The translations under genes were made by a program, and so were the position numbers. DNA of 64,000 bases, taken from contig JAKFEW010000002.1 in the NCBI GenBank assembly GCA_036675505.1, positions 12,139 through 76,138 of the forward strand, written 5' to 3'. This DNA is from JAKFEW01 sp036675505. Lineage in GTDB: Bacteria > Cyanobacteriota > Sericytochromatia > S15B-MN24 > JAQBPE01. Positions 22,795 to 31,968 of the stretch are shown here, piece by piece. Each line of letters starts with the position of its first letter. The stretch's first letter is position 1. Below the pieces are notes generated by a model that was given only the letters and a program-made list of their open reading frames with translations, ran no database searches and had not been told where the DNA came from.

Positions 22795-23252
22795 GCCTCG
22801 CGCGTTTCATCTACGCCAGCTTCAACGAGGCGATCGAGGAGGCGTGCGCCGCCGGCGCGTCGGGCGTGCCGATCCGCTTCGGTCGCCCCACCGCCGACAA
22901 CCCGATCCCCGCGAACTGCTTCTGGGTCTACTGGCTCGAGCACGCGAGCCCGCCCGGCAACCTTGCGGCCAACAGCCCCGCAGGCCTTATCCAGATCGCA
23001 GTGCGCGTGCCTGACGAGGACGTCGCCACCGCGCTCGACCGCACGAACGGCCTGGACGACGCGATGGGCCTCACCGCCGGCGCCGGCTACGGCCGGCTCG
23101 AGGTGAAGAACTACGACCTCGCGGGTTCGCCGATCATCGCTCACGCCGACGTCCGCAGCCAGGAAATGGGCTGGATCCCAACCCCAGAGCCCTCCGACCC
23201 GTCCCTCATTCAGCTCATTCGTACCGTCGAGCTCTCCTGGGCCGTCGACTAG
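22791..23252 (+). CDS. Putative tail terminator protein
   Basis: 153 residues. IRFGRPTADNPIPANCFWVYWLEHASP, LIQIAVRVPDED, a helix, and VRTVELSWA end resemble small tail-completion (terminator) proteins that cap the tail tube. ATGA overlap with the preceding gene; followed by a hairpin and the tail tube gene, the expected order. Confidence 0.6.
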   Translation: MSLARFIYASFNEAIEEACAAGASGVPIRFGRPTADNPIPANCFWVYWLEHASPPGNLAANSPAGLIQIAVRVPDEDVATALDRTNGLDDAMGLTAGAGYGRLEVKNYDLAGSPIIAHADVRSQEMGWIPTPEPSDPSLIQLIRTVELSWAVD

Positions 23253-23273
23253 CCGGCCACCTCGCCCCCACAT

Positions 23274-23290
23274 CCCGGCTGAACGCCGGG
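23274..23290 (+). promoter_or_regulatory. Hairpin upstream of tail tube SD
   Basis: CCCGGC-TGAAC-GCCGGG, followed by ATGGAGGAA and ATG 23316. Member of the hairpin-SD set. Confidence 0.45.
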
Positions 23291-23315
23291 CATTTCCGCA
23301 TGGAGGAAACCACCC

Positions 23316-24080
23316 ATGTCCTTCAACACCCTGAAGATCGCTGTCGGCGCCGGCGAGGTTCTCACCAGCTACCGCGGCGCTGCGCGCAAGACCGTCACGC
23401 CCAAGGCCGCGACCACGCCGACCGTGAACGGCTTCATCGTCACCACGGCCGAGCTGGCGGCGTCGACGCTTCGCAAGGGCGACATGCTCGTGCTCAGTTC
23501 GGCGACGCCCACCAACCTCGCGCTCGAGGCGTCGACGCAGGCGCGCGTGACGTCGATCGTCGCGTCCGGCGCGGACTGGCAGGTGAACGTCTCGCCCGCG
23601 CTGGGCAGCGCGCCTGCGGCCGGCTCCGCCTCGGTCACGATTCTCTACCACGATCGCGGCGCGACCGACGGCGACATCGTGCTCGAGATCGAGACCACGC
23701 TCACGGAGCAGGAGATCGACCAGAGCATGGACATCGTCGCTGCCATCCGCACGGCGCGGAAGATCACGGCGATGATCCCGCTGGCCGAGGCCACGCTCGA
23801 GAACCTGGCGCTTTCCGCCGGCCTGACGCCGCCGAGCTCGGGCACCGCGCTCGACATCGGCGACACCGCGCCGGGTGCCGCCCGTGAGGATCGCTTCCTG
23901 CTCATCCTGCCGGGCCCGGACAGCCTGCGCCGCTTCGTGAACTTCCACCGCGGCGTCGTGCAGGGCAAGGCCAGCCACAAGGCGAGCAAGAAGGACAAGA
24001 GCGTCTACGCGTGCGAGGCCCGGGCGATGCCCGACTCGACCATGACGCCGACGACCACTTCGATCGTCGACGCCGCGTAG
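23316..24080 (+). CDS. Major tail tube protein (by position)
   Basis: 254 residues, TGGAGG at a long spacing. Beta-rich: KTVTPKAATTPTVNGFIVTT, VTILYHDRGATDGDIVLEIETTLTEQEIDQS, DRFLLILPGPDSLRRFVNFHRGVV. It lies between the tail terminator and chaperone genes and ahead of the tape measure, where the tube protein belongs. An N-terminal Ig-like insertion (residues ~40-110) is possible. No family motif is decisive. Confidence 0.65.
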   Translation: MSFNTLKIAVGAGEVLTSYRGAARKTVTPKAATTPTVNGFIVTTAELAASTLRKGDMLVLSSATPTNLALEASTQARVTSIVASGADWQVNVSPALGSAPAAGSASVTILYHDRGATDGDIVLEIETTLTEQEIDQSMDIVAAIRTARKITAMIPLAEATLENLALSAGLTPPSSGTALDIGDTAPGAAREDRFLLILPGPDSLRRFVNFHRGVVQGKASHKASKKDKSVYACEARAMPDSTMTPTTTSIVDAA

Positions 24081-24086
24081 TCGTCC

Positions 24087-24110
24087 GCGGGCCCGGGTGA
24101 CCGGGCCCGC
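24087..24110 (+). promoter_or_regulatory. Strong hairpin between tail tube and chaperone genes
   Basis: GCGGGCCCGG-GTGA-CCGGGCCCGC, a perfect 10-bp stem with tetraloop, then TGAGGTCGCC and ATG 24124. Could attenuate expression so that tube protein exceeds chaperone. Confidence 0.55.
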
Positions 24111-24123
24111 TTGTGAGGTCGCC

Positions 24124-24594
24124 ATGAACACCGAACCCTCCTCCCTTCCCTCCGAAGCCGCGGAGCTGATCGCCGAGCTCGCCCTCAACCCCGAGCTCGG
24201 CGAGACGTTCCACGTCGGCGACAAGGAGCTCGTCCGCGCGCTCCTGCACATCGATGCTGACGAGGCCCTGCAGGTCGTCGTCGTCGACCTGATCACCAGG
24301 GCCGTGGACGAGGAGACGCCCCTGCGCAGTCTCTTCGCCGTGAGCACGGCCGAGCTTCGCCGTGGCGCCGCCATCATCCTCGCGGATCTGCTCGGTGAGA
24401 CCGTGCCCGCGATGGAGGAGTGGATCCGAACCACGCGCGGCGTCCGCCAGGCGGACCTCATCGACCTGGTCATCGCCCAGGTCGAGATCCAGAAGATGGG
24501 GGTGGCGCTGGGAAAACTCTTCATGGGGCTCGCCCTGACCCGCGCTCTGACGGGCGCCGCGAGCCTCCCGCCCACGTCGGCCGCCACGCCCTAA
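24124..24594 (+). CDS. Tail assembly chaperone (G-like)
   Basis: 156 residues, all helical: SSLPSEAAELIAELALNPELGETFHVGDKELVRALL, VDEETPLRSLFAV, RQADLIDLVIAQVEIQKM. Lies just before the tape measure and contains the slippery heptamer GGGAAAA (24510-24516) in the right frame, so it is the G partner of a lambda G/GT pair. It coats the tape measure during tail assembly. ATG 24124 follows GAGGT. Confidence 0.75.
   Translation: MNTEPSSLPSEAAELIAELALNPELGETFHVGDKELVRALLHIDADEALQVVVVDLITRAVDEETPLRSLFAVSTAELRRGAAIILADLLGETVPAMEEWIRTTRGVRQADLIDLVIAQVEIQKMGVALGKLFMGLALTRALTGAASLPPTSAATP
24510..24516 (+). promoter_or_regulatory. -1 frameshift slippery site G GGA AAA
   Basis: Zero-frame codons GGA AAA preceded by G. 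A -1 slip reads GGG AAA and continues at 24516 (ACT CTT CAT...) into the downstream open frame to 24785. Nearly identical to lambda's GGGAAAG. Frame and position are exactly as expected. Confidence 0.8.
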
Positions 24595-24785
24595 TCACCT
24601 GGGCCTGGCAGACCACCGGCCTCCACCCCAGCGCCATCCGGCGGCAGTACAGCTACGCCGCGCTCTACGTGCTCTTCGATACGTGGTGGTGGTCCAACGT
24701 CGGCCCGGAGGACGAGGACGACGCGCCCCTCATCGACGGCCGCGCGATGCCCCTCGGCGACCTCCTCGGCCACCTGAACCCATAA
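24516..24785 (+). CDS. Tail assembly chaperone T domain, expressed as -1 frameshift extension
   Basis: The -1 frame encodes a ~90-residue extension ending LGHLNP, including RHALITWAWQTTGLHPSAIRRQ and YVLFDTWWWSN, typical of the T half of tail chaperones. It has no start of its own near a ribosome-binding site. The full product would be about 221 residues (24124-24516 plus 24516-24785). The T domain recruits the tape measure. The next gene starts 10 bases after the stop. Confidence 0.7.
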   Translation, partial: TLHGARPDPRSDGRREPPAHVGRHALITWAWQTTGLHPSAIRRQYSYAALYVLFDTWWWSNVGPEDEDDAPLIDGRAMPLGDLLGHLNP

Positions 24786-24794
24786 GGAGGCGAC

Positions 24795-27700
24795 ATGGCC
24801 TCTGCCCAGTACGGCATCAACATCCTGATCGGCGCCAACCTGGAAGGCTTCCGCAAGGCGCTCCGCGACAGCGAAGCGGACGTGGGCCGCCTTCAGGACA
24901 GGCTCGGGAAGATGGCGGCGATCAGCGGCGCCGCCTTCACGGGCCTCGCCGTGCCCGTCGGCTTGGCCGTGAAGGCCTTCGCCGAGCTCGAGGCGGTGAT
25001 GCAGCAAATCCAGGCTGTGTCCGGCGTCTCCGCGCGCGAGCTCGAGACGATGAAGCGGGTCGCGCTCGAGCTGGGCGCGGCCACCAAGTTCAGCGCGCGC
25101 GAGGCGGCGCTCGGCATGGCCGAGCTCGCCATGGCCGGCTTCAGCGCTCAGCAGACCGTGGCCGCGATCCCTGGCGTCATGGCGCTGGCGGCCGCCGGCG
25201 GCGTGAGCGTGGCACAGGCCGCCGAGCTGGCGGGCGGCGCTCTTCGTGGCTTCGGCCTGGACGCCGCGCAGGCCACGCACGTTGCCGACATCTTCGCGCA
25301 GGCCGCGACCATGAGCGCGATCGGCATCAACGACCTGCAGCTGAGCATGAAGTACATTGCGCCGGTCGCACGCGGCGCGAACCAGAGCATCGAGGGCATG
25401 AGCACGGCCCTCGCGATCCTGGGCAACCAGATGATCAAGGGCGAGCAGGCCGGCACGACGATGCGCGCCGTGCTCAGCCGGCTTATCGATCCGCCCAAGG
25501 AAGCGGCCGACGCGATCAACGCCTTGAAGCTGCAGCTGGTCGACACGTCCGGCAAGATGCTGCCGCTCGCCACCATCCTGGACCAGATCCGGGAGAAGAC
25601 GAAGGGCATGTCGGACGCGCAGCGCACGGCGACGATGGCGCAGCTCGCCGGCACCGAAGCGATGAGCGGCCTGCTCGCGCTGGTCTCGACGTCGAAGAAG
25701 GACTACGACGCCACCGCAGCCGCCATGAACGACGTCAACGACGTCGCCAAGGACATGGCCGAAACGATGAACAAGGGGCTCGGCCCGGCCTGGGAGCAGC
25801 TCGCCGGCTCCGTGGAGTCGCTCGCGGCGTCCTGGGGCGAGCGCTTCGCGCCGGCTGCCGAGAAGACGCTCGGCGCCATCCAGGGCGTCGTCGATGCCGC
25901 CGCGAAAGCGCCGCCGATCCTCCAAGACCTCTCCGTCGGCTTCGCCGCGGCCGGGCTCGCGGCGTCTGGCGCGGTAGCGGCCATCAGCTCGCTCGGCTTC
26001 TCCGCGCTCGCCCTGCGCGCGGCCGTGGCCGCGCTCGGCCTGACCCTTGGTCCGGTCGGCTGGGCGGTGACCGCACTCGGCATCGCCGCCGGCGTGGCTA
26101 CGGTCGCCATGAACAGGAAGACCGAGGCGAGCGGCAAGTCGAGCGCGGCGATGCAGCGCGAGCAGGCCGAGGTCAACCGCCTCTCCGAGGAGCTCGCGGT
26201 GCTCGAGGGCAAGACCAGCCTCGCCGCGGACGAGGAGAACCGCCGGCGGGTGATCCTCGAGAAGATCACCGCGCTCGCACCTGGCGTCGTCGCCGGCATC
26301 AACAACATGGGCCAGGCGACAGAGATCGATCGCGCCCGCCTGATCGCGTGGAACGCGGAGGCCGAGCGCCGCATCGCGAACATGGCCCGCATCGCCCAGG
26401 AGCAGCGCGAAGAGACGCGGCGCTCGATCGCCCGCAAGAAGATCGAGCTGCAGGATTTGCGCGGAAACGAGCGCGGCCTGCGCCGTGAGATCGAGACCGG
26501 CAACCAGAGCCGCGGCTTCCAGGACCCGACCGGCCGGTACGCGAACACCGAGTCGCCGGAGGCGCGCCGCGCGCGCGAGGCCCTCGACGCGAACCGCGAG
26601 CGCCAGATGGCATTGGGTTCGAGCCTCGACGCGGAGGAAGCCCAGTACCTGAAGGAGCGGTTCAGCACGGGCAAGCAGTTCGGGCCGAGCCTTCCGCCGG
26701 CCGCCGCGGCGCCCTTCCGGCCCGTCGGCAAGGTGCCGCGTGCCAGGGGCGGCGGCAAGGGTAGGAGCGGCGGCAACGTTGCCGCCGTCGCGAACCAGGA
26801 GTTCCGGACCACGAAGGCCGCCGCAGAGGAGGCCGCGAAGGTTGCCGAGCTGGTCGCCGAGCGCGAGACCAAGGCGAAGCTGGCCGGTGTGGCCGTGCGC
26901 CTCACCGCCATCGATCACGAGAAGGCCATGGGCATCCTTGGCCAGCGCGATTACTTGCTGGCTGTCGAGGCCGCGAAGGCGCGCGAGCTAGACATCATCG
27001 CGGACGCCGAGCAGCGCAAGCTCGCCATCCAGGAGCAGAAGGTCGCGGCCGAGCTCCGATCCGTCCAGCAGTCGATGGCGAAGATTCGGTCGGCGCAGAA
27101 GAAGAAGGGGCCGACCGGTCTCGAGGACGACGAAGCGAAGCTGGTCCAGCAGCTCAAGGGCTTCAGCGTGCAGCGCGCGACGATCGAAGACGAGTGGCTC
27201 ACCAAGCGCCGCGGGCTGAACAAGGAGACCCAGAACGCGATCGCCCTCGACGTGAAGAAGGCGAATGACGCGGAGGCGGCGCTGCTCGTGGACCTTGGCG
27301 ACAAGCGCGCCGAGGCGGATCGGCGCGCTCGCGAAGCGGCGCTGGCACGCCTGCCGTTGCATGAGCGCGAGCGAGCGGCCATCGAGCTGACGCACGAGGA
27401 AGAGATCGCGCGAGCCACCGCCGCGCGCGACGCTGCGTACGACGAAGCGCAACGGCTCGCGAACCTTGGCGAGGCGTGGGCCGGCGTCGCCAAACAGAAG
27501 GCGGAGGCGGCCAGGCTCGATTTCCGGATGGCGGAGAACGCCGCCGATGCCAAGCGCGACCTCGACATCAAGGATGTGGCGGACAAGAACGCGGCAGCCG
27601 TGAAGAAGCTCCAAGGCGCGCTGATGGCTCTCGCCGCTGATCCGTCGCTCGAGCGAATCGCCAACTTCGCCCGCGATTTGGCGTCCGACCCGGAAAATCT

Positions 27701-29282
27701 GGAGCGACTACGTAGCGAGTTCATTCAACTCGAGAAGGCGGCTAAGGACGCGGGCGGCGGGATCGAGGGCGCCGGTGCCGCCATGAACCTTTTAGTTCGC
27801 CAGATGGACCCCCTCGGCAACATCAGCATCGGGCTCGCGTCGTTTGCGGCAATCGGAAACGACATTGCAGCCTCCTGGAAAGCGACGGCAAGGCACATCA
27901 GTGATGCAAGGGATCTTGCAGTCGAGACTCTGGCATTGCGCGCCCAGCTGGAAAACGATCCAGACAAGGCATACGACGCAGCAATCCAGAAGATCGACAA
28001 GGAGGAAGCCGACGCGATCCAGAAGGTGAAAGACGAGAACAGCATTACCGATGTGTCTCTGTCTTCCCAGAATCCGTTTCGGGACGAGACGCAGAAGTTC
28101 CTGGATGACCTGACGGCCGAAATCAAGGACAACGCCAACGCCAAGCGCGAGGCGGCGCTCAAGGCCTTGGCTCTCGCGCGTGACGATCGCACGAGCGACG
28201 AGCAGGACCGCGCCACGCGTGCCAATCCGGACACGGCCGAGCGCGCGCGCGCGATCTCCCAGATCACCGACCAGAACCAGCAGTGGGCCGAAGGCCTCGA
28301 GCGCCTTGTCGATCTCCAGGAGGAGCTCGACGAGGGCGAGCGCGACAACTATGGCGAGAAGATCTCGATCGCCGCCCGCCGCGACCTCGACCTCGCCAAG
28401 GAAGCGACCGAGTGGGCCAAGAAGAAGGCGGAGCTGGCCGAGCGCGAGACCAAGGCCGTCGCCGAGAAGGCGAAGATCGAGAAGGACCGCGACAAGGCGA
28501 TCCGCGACATCGAGAACGGCAGCATCGCGAGCCGCGCGAAGAGCGAGGCCCAGACCAAGCTCGAGGCGATCGACAAGGTGCGGTCGGACGCCGGCGAGAA
28601 GCTCACCGCGCAGGACGCCGTGATCGCGAAGCTCAAGGACGAGCGCACGGAGCAGCAGACCAACCACAACGAGCGGACGGCGCAGATCCGGGCCCAGGCC
28701 CAGGAGCGGATCGACGCCATCGCGCGCGAGCGTGGCGCCATCCTCTCGACCCTGGATCCCCTCAAGGCCGAGCTCGGCTACTACCAGGACATTGCTTACT
28801 ACGCGGAGAAGGCCGCTCGCGCTCGGCTCGCAACGAAGCTCTCGGACCTCGACAAGGGGAAGCCGAGCTCGTCAGGCTCGAAGGCCTCGACGAGCACCTC
28901 GCTGGCGGCCGGCACCGTGCGCGCCAACACCGGCGGCGCCGGCAACGTGGTGTGGGACGGCAAGTCGTGGAGTGTCGTGAAGCGCCACGGCGGCGGCGAC
29001 GTGCCCGGCCCTGCCGGCCAGGAGCGCCCGATCGTCGCCCTGGGCGGTGAGCACGTGTACACGGCCAAGCAGCATGCCGAAAACCAGAAGCTCTGGGAGT
29101 GGATCCGCTACCGCCCCTCGGTGCCCACGGGCGGCACTGGTGGCGGCGGGACGATCGTCAATCTCAACGGCGACATCGTCGTTCAGGGCGACGTCGGGCG
29201 GAACCCGGCGGGTGCCGCGCGCAACTTCCGCGGCGCTCTCAACCGCGAGCTCGGTGGCGCCGGTCATCACGTTCGCGTGTAG
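24795..29282 (+). CDS. Tail tape measure protein (TP901 type)
   Basis: 1495 residues, AAGGAGG before ATG. Residues ~55-320 match the TP901 core (MQQIQAVSGVSARELETM, LGAATKFSAREAALGMAEL, AAGGVSVAQAAELAGGALRGFG, GTTMRAVLSRL). A hydrophobic segment (ALGLTLGPVGWAVTALGIAAGVATV, ~410-440) follows, then long coiled coils. Length predicts a tail of roughly 220 nm at 1.5 angstrom per residue. A patch at about 27.64-28.1 kb has visibly lower GC and different codon use, suggesting recombination. Confidence 0.9.
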   Translation: MASAQYGINILIGANLEGFRKALRDSEADVGRLQDRLGKMAAISGAAFTGLAVPVGLAVKAFAELEAVMQQIQAVSGVSARELETMKRVALELGAATKFSAREAALGMAELAMAGFSAQQTVAAIPGVMALAAAGGVSVAQAAELAGGALRGFGLDAAQATHVADIFAQAATMSAIGINDLQLSMKYIAPVARGANQSIEGMSTALAILGNQMIKGEQAGTTMRAVLSRLIDPPKEAADAINALKLQLVDTSGKMLPLATILDQIREKTKGMSDAQRTATMAQLAGTEAMSGLLALVSTSKKDYDATAAAMNDVNDVAKDMAETMNKGLGPAWEQLAGSVESLAASWGERFAPAAEKTLGAIQGVVDAAAKAPPILQDLSVGFAAAGLAASGAVAAISSLGFSALALRAAVAALGLTLGPVGWAVTALGIAAGVATVAMNRKTEASGKSSAAMQREQAEVNRLSEELAVLEGKTSLAADEENRRRVILEKITALAPGVVAGINNMGQATEIDRARLIAWNAEAERRIANMARIAQEQREETRRSIARKKIELQDLRGNERGLRREIETGNQSRGFQDPTGRYANTESPEARRAREALDANRERQMALGSSLDAEEAQYLKERFSTGKQFGPSLPPAAAAPFRPVGKVPRARGGGKGRSGGNVAAVANQEFRTTKAAAEEAAKVAELVAERETKAKLAGVAVRLTAIDHEKAMGILGQRDYLLAVEAAKARELDIIADAEQRKLAIQEQKVAAELRSVQQSMAKIRSAQKKKGPTGLEDDEAKLVQQLKGFSVQRATIEDEWLTKRRGLNKETQNAIALDVKKANDAEAALLVDLGDKRAEADRRAREAALARLPLHERERAAIELTHEEEIARATAARDAAYDEAQRLANLGEAWAGVAKQKAEAARLDFRMAENAADAKRDLDIKDVADKNAAAVKKLQGALMALAADPSLERIANFARDLASDPENLERLRSEFIQLEKAAKDAGGGIEGAGAAMNLLVRQMDPLGNISIGLASFAAIGNDIAASWKATARHISDARDLAVETLALRAQLENDPDKAYDAAIQKIDKEEADAIQKVKDENSITDVSLSSQNPFRDETQKFLDDLTAEIKDNANAKREAALKALALARDDRTSDEQDRATRANPDTAERARAISQITDQNQQWAEGLERLVDLQEELDEGERDNYGEKISIAARRDLDLAKEATEWAKKKAELAERETKAVAEKAKIEKDRDKAIRDIENGSIASRAKSEAQTKLEAIDKVRSDAGEKLTAQDAVIAKLKDERTEQQTNHNERTAQIRAQAQERIDAIARERGAILSTLDPLKAELGYYQDIAYYAEKAARARLATKLSDLDKGKPSSSGSKASTSTSLAAGTVRANTGGAGNVVWDGKSWSVVKRHGGGDVPGPAGQERPIVALGGEHVYTAKQHAENQKLWEWIRYRPSVPTGGTGGGGTIVNLNGDIVVQGDVGRNPAGAARNFRGALNRELGGAGHHVRV

Positions 29283-29325
29283 GGCGAGACCTGCGAGGTG
29301 GGGCGCGACCGGGAGCCCGTACGGG

Positions 29326-29613
29326 TCAACGGCGGCGGCGGAGGTACAGGTAGGCGTACCCTTGGAGTAATAGCCCGCTGGGCGGAATCTCGGTCACCGA
29401 CACGAGCTCCCAGCCCTTCAAGCCGTGGTCGTTCAGCTCGTACGTGATGTCCTTCTCACCTGCCCGAACCCGCTTGTACTCCCACGCGACAGCCCGCGCC
29501 TCCTCCTGGGCGGATTCCGCCGCCCGCGCCGGCAACGGCTGCGCCCAGCTGGCCCCCACCGCCCCGATCGCAATCCCCAAGGCCAGCACGGCCGCGTTCA
29601 CGTTCACCTGCAT
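29326..29613 (-). CDS. Exported DUF4177-like protein (reverse-strand moron)
   Basis: 95 residues. Signal peptide or N-terminal anchor (NVNAAVLALGIAIGAVGASWAQP, AXA-like end at ARAAES), then AWEYKRVRAG...LNDHGLKGWELVSV...YLYLRRRR, the hallmark of DUF4177-like small domains. GAGGAGGAA precedes the ATG on the reverse strand. It opposes all surrounding tail genes, fitting a moron expressed independently during lysogeny. Function of the domain is unknown. Confidence 0.65.
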   Translation of the reverse strand: MQVNVNAAVLALGIAIGAVGASWAQPLPARAAESAQEEARAVAWEYKRVRAGEKDITYELNDHGLKGWELVSVTEIPPSGLLLQGYAYLYLRRRR

Positions 29614-29687
29614 CGTTCCTCCTCCGCGGTATCTGCCGCGCTGAAGGAGCTACCCGCGCGCGGGGCGTGCGGAACGGGAGGAATCCC

Positions 29688-31961
29688 ATGACGCTTCAAA
29701 TCGCCGGCGTCGCCTTCGACGACTGGCTCGAAAAGGCCAGCCTGACGCACGTCAGCACCTTCGGTTCCGAGCCCGACTCGCTCACGTTCGGCCTCGTGCC
29801 GCTGGGCTGGGGTGGCCTGGCGCTCACCGTGCCCGTGGCCCACTCGATCGTGGTCGCGAACGACGGCAGCGACGACTACTTCGGCGGCGTCATCACCGAA
29901 CTGAGCGACGCCCCGGACGGGTTCCAGCACTGCAAGGTCTGGGTCACGTGCGCGGATTGGCGCGAGGCTGCGAACCGGGACCTCATGAACGATCGGTTCT
30001 GGGACCGGACGCCGGGCTACATCCTAGCCGCCCTCTTCGAGAAGTATGCGCCGGAGTTCGACCGCAGCGGCATCGACCAGAGCGGCGCGGCGATCGGCTA
30101 CGTCTCGTTCCGGCGCGACTCCCACCTGACCGACGTGCTTGAGGCGCTCAGCAACGTCACCGGCTGGGTCTGGGACCTGACCCCGGACAAGCGGATCCTG
30201 TGGGCGCCGCCGGGCGCTGTCGCAGCCCCGTTCGAGCTGTCGGACACGTCCCGCAACTTCGAGAAGCTGAGCGTCAGCACGAACAGCGCGCAAATCCGGA
30301 ACCGGGTCGTGGTCCGCGGCGATCGCTACCCCGACACCAAGACCACCACGGACACGATCAAGGGCGACGGCCTCACCACGCTCTTCCTGCTCTCCGGCGT
30401 GCCCTATGGCCTCGACCAGTACGAGGTGCTCAAGGCCGACTTCACGAGCGGCATCGACAGCGCTGTGTGGGTCGAGACGGACGTGACCAACGGCTCCCCG
30501 CCCGCCGGCCACCTCGCCGCTGACGGCTACCTCGTGACCACGCTCCAGCAGGGCTCGCAGCTCGCCGAGTCCGGCTGGCTCCAGGTGCTCGGCGGGAACG
30601 GCACATGGGGCCAGGTCCGACTCATGACGCTCGTGCCCCAGGCGCGCGCCGAGCGGCGCCGCTTCGAGTGGGAGGTCAGCCCGACGACCACGACAGGCGA
30701 GGGCCGCGTGGGGCTGTGGGATCCGAACAATCAGGGCGCGCTCGCGGGCGAGCTCTACGGTGTGTTCATGGACGACGGCGTCCTGCGGCCCTCCATCGGC
30801 GGCGTGGTGCAGGGCGCGACGACGTCGACGTACACCGCCGGCGGCGACTTCCGGGTCAGGATCACGCTCAAGGCGGCTGGCGGCGCCATCGTTCAAATCA
30901 ACAAGGACGCGACGGGCGACACCGGCTTGCCCGCCGAAGAGCGCGTGGCCTGGCGCGCGTCGCAGTGGGTGACCCTCCTCGACACGGCGACCGGCACCGC
31001 CGCGAACCTGACCGTCAGCGCCATCTTCAACAAGGACTTCGCCGGCCGCGTCCGCCGCATCAGGGCTTTCGATCGCCTGTACAGCGCCGTCATTACGGTC
31101 GGCGGCGTCGAGAAGGTTGCGGGCCTCCTGGGCGTCGACGAGGACAGCGGGTGCGATGCGTTGGTCGGCTTCTCCGGCGGCGCGCCGGTCATCACCTTCT
31201 TCGGTGACACGAAGCCGGGCGCGGGCGTCAACGGGACCTTCGCCTTCACGAAGGCCTTGCCGATCCTGCTCGAGGTCCGCGACAAGGTTTCGATCGCCGC
31301 CCTGGCCGCGCTCGAGACTGACCCCAACGTGCCCGCCAACCAGCGCGGCGTGCGCAGCCACTACATCCACGACAAGACGCTCACGTCCGTGGCGATGGCG
31401 AGCGCCCGCGGCACGCAGGAGGTTGAGCAGTTCGCCAACGCGTTGCTCACGCTCGTTTTCCGGACCAGGGAGCGTGGCGCGCGCGCGGGCCAGCTCCTGC
31501 GCGTGAAGCTCTCGGCCATCCCCGGCCGCGGCGCGATCGACAACAGCTTCCTGATCCAGAACGTCACCACCCAGCTCGAATCGGGCGTCTACACGGCGAC
31601 CATCACGGCCACGAGCCGCCTCAAGGGCGCGCAAGACTATTTGCTCGAGCTGCTCAAGCTGGGCAAGCGCCAGGACGTAATCGACGACGAAAACTCGCCG
31701 ATCGAGGAGCTGCTGTATGCGGCCGACGAGCTGGTCATGTCGGACGTCGGCGCGGTCGGCGGGCCGCACTTCGTGGCAGCCGACGAGCTGGTCATCACGG
31801 ATCTGGGCGCGGTGACCTCCGGCCAGATGCCGCCGTACCGCTACGCAACCTGCCTATTGTCAGAGGCCACTGAGCGGGTGCAGGACGAAGACGGCGAGCT
31901 AATTCTGACCGAGGAATCCCCCTCTACCCCCGCGCGCTATACACGCGCTGCCTACGCCTGA
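29688..31961 (+). CDS. Tail hub / tail-associated protein
   Basis: 757 residues; GGGAGGAATCCC before ATG 29688. N-terminal ~230 residues (VSTFGSEPDSLTFGLV, DDYFGGVITELSD, DRTPGYILAALFEKY, NSAQIRNRVVVRGDRYP) resemble gp27/baseplate-hub-like tail proteins. Middle residues ~260-440 look like a carbohydrate-binding beta sandwich. A C-terminal tandem (YAADELVMSDVGAV / VAADELVITDLGAV) is a short duplication. No separate distal tail protein is seen between the tape measure and this gene, so it may combine those roles. Confidence 0.65.
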   Translation: MTLQIAGVAFDDWLEKASLTHVSTFGSEPDSLTFGLVPLGWGGLALTVPVAHSIVVANDGSDDYFGGVITELSDAPDGFQHCKVWVTCADWREAANRDLMNDRFWDRTPGYILAALFEKYAPEFDRSGIDQSGAAIGYVSFRRDSHLTDVLEALSNVTGWVWDLTPDKRILWAPPGAVAAPFELSDTSRNFEKLSVSTNSAQIRNRVVVRGDRYPDTKTTTDTIKGDGLTTLFLLSGVPYGLDQYEVLKADFTSGIDSAVWVETDVTNGSPPAGHLAADGYLVTTLQQGSQLAESGWLQVLGGNGTWGQVRLMTLVPQARAERRRFEWEVSPTTTTGEGRVGLWDPNNQGALAGELYGVFMDDGVLRPSIGGVVQGATTSTYTAGGDFRVRITLKAAGGAIVQINKDATGDTGLPAEERVAWRASQWVTLLDTATGTAANLTVSAIFNKDFAGRVRRIRAFDRLYSAVITVGGVEKVAGLLGVDEDSGCDALVGFSGGAPVITFFGDTKPGAGVNGTFAFTKALPILLEVRDKVSIAALAALETDPNVPANQRGVRSHYIHDKTLTSVAMASARGTQEVEQFANALLTLVFRTRERGARAGQLLRVKLSAIPGRGAIDNSFLIQNVTTQLESGVYTATITATSRLKGAQDYLLELLKLGKRQDVIDDENSPIEELLYAADELVMSDVGAVGGPHFVAADELVITDLGAVTSGQMPPYRYATCLLSEATERVQDEDGELILTEESPSTPARYTRAAYA

Positions 31962-31968
31962 GGTCACC

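Noticed and set aside
24591..26918. Long reverse frame under the tape measure gene
   Set aside because: Shadow of the tape measure; no domain, composition typical of antisense translation.
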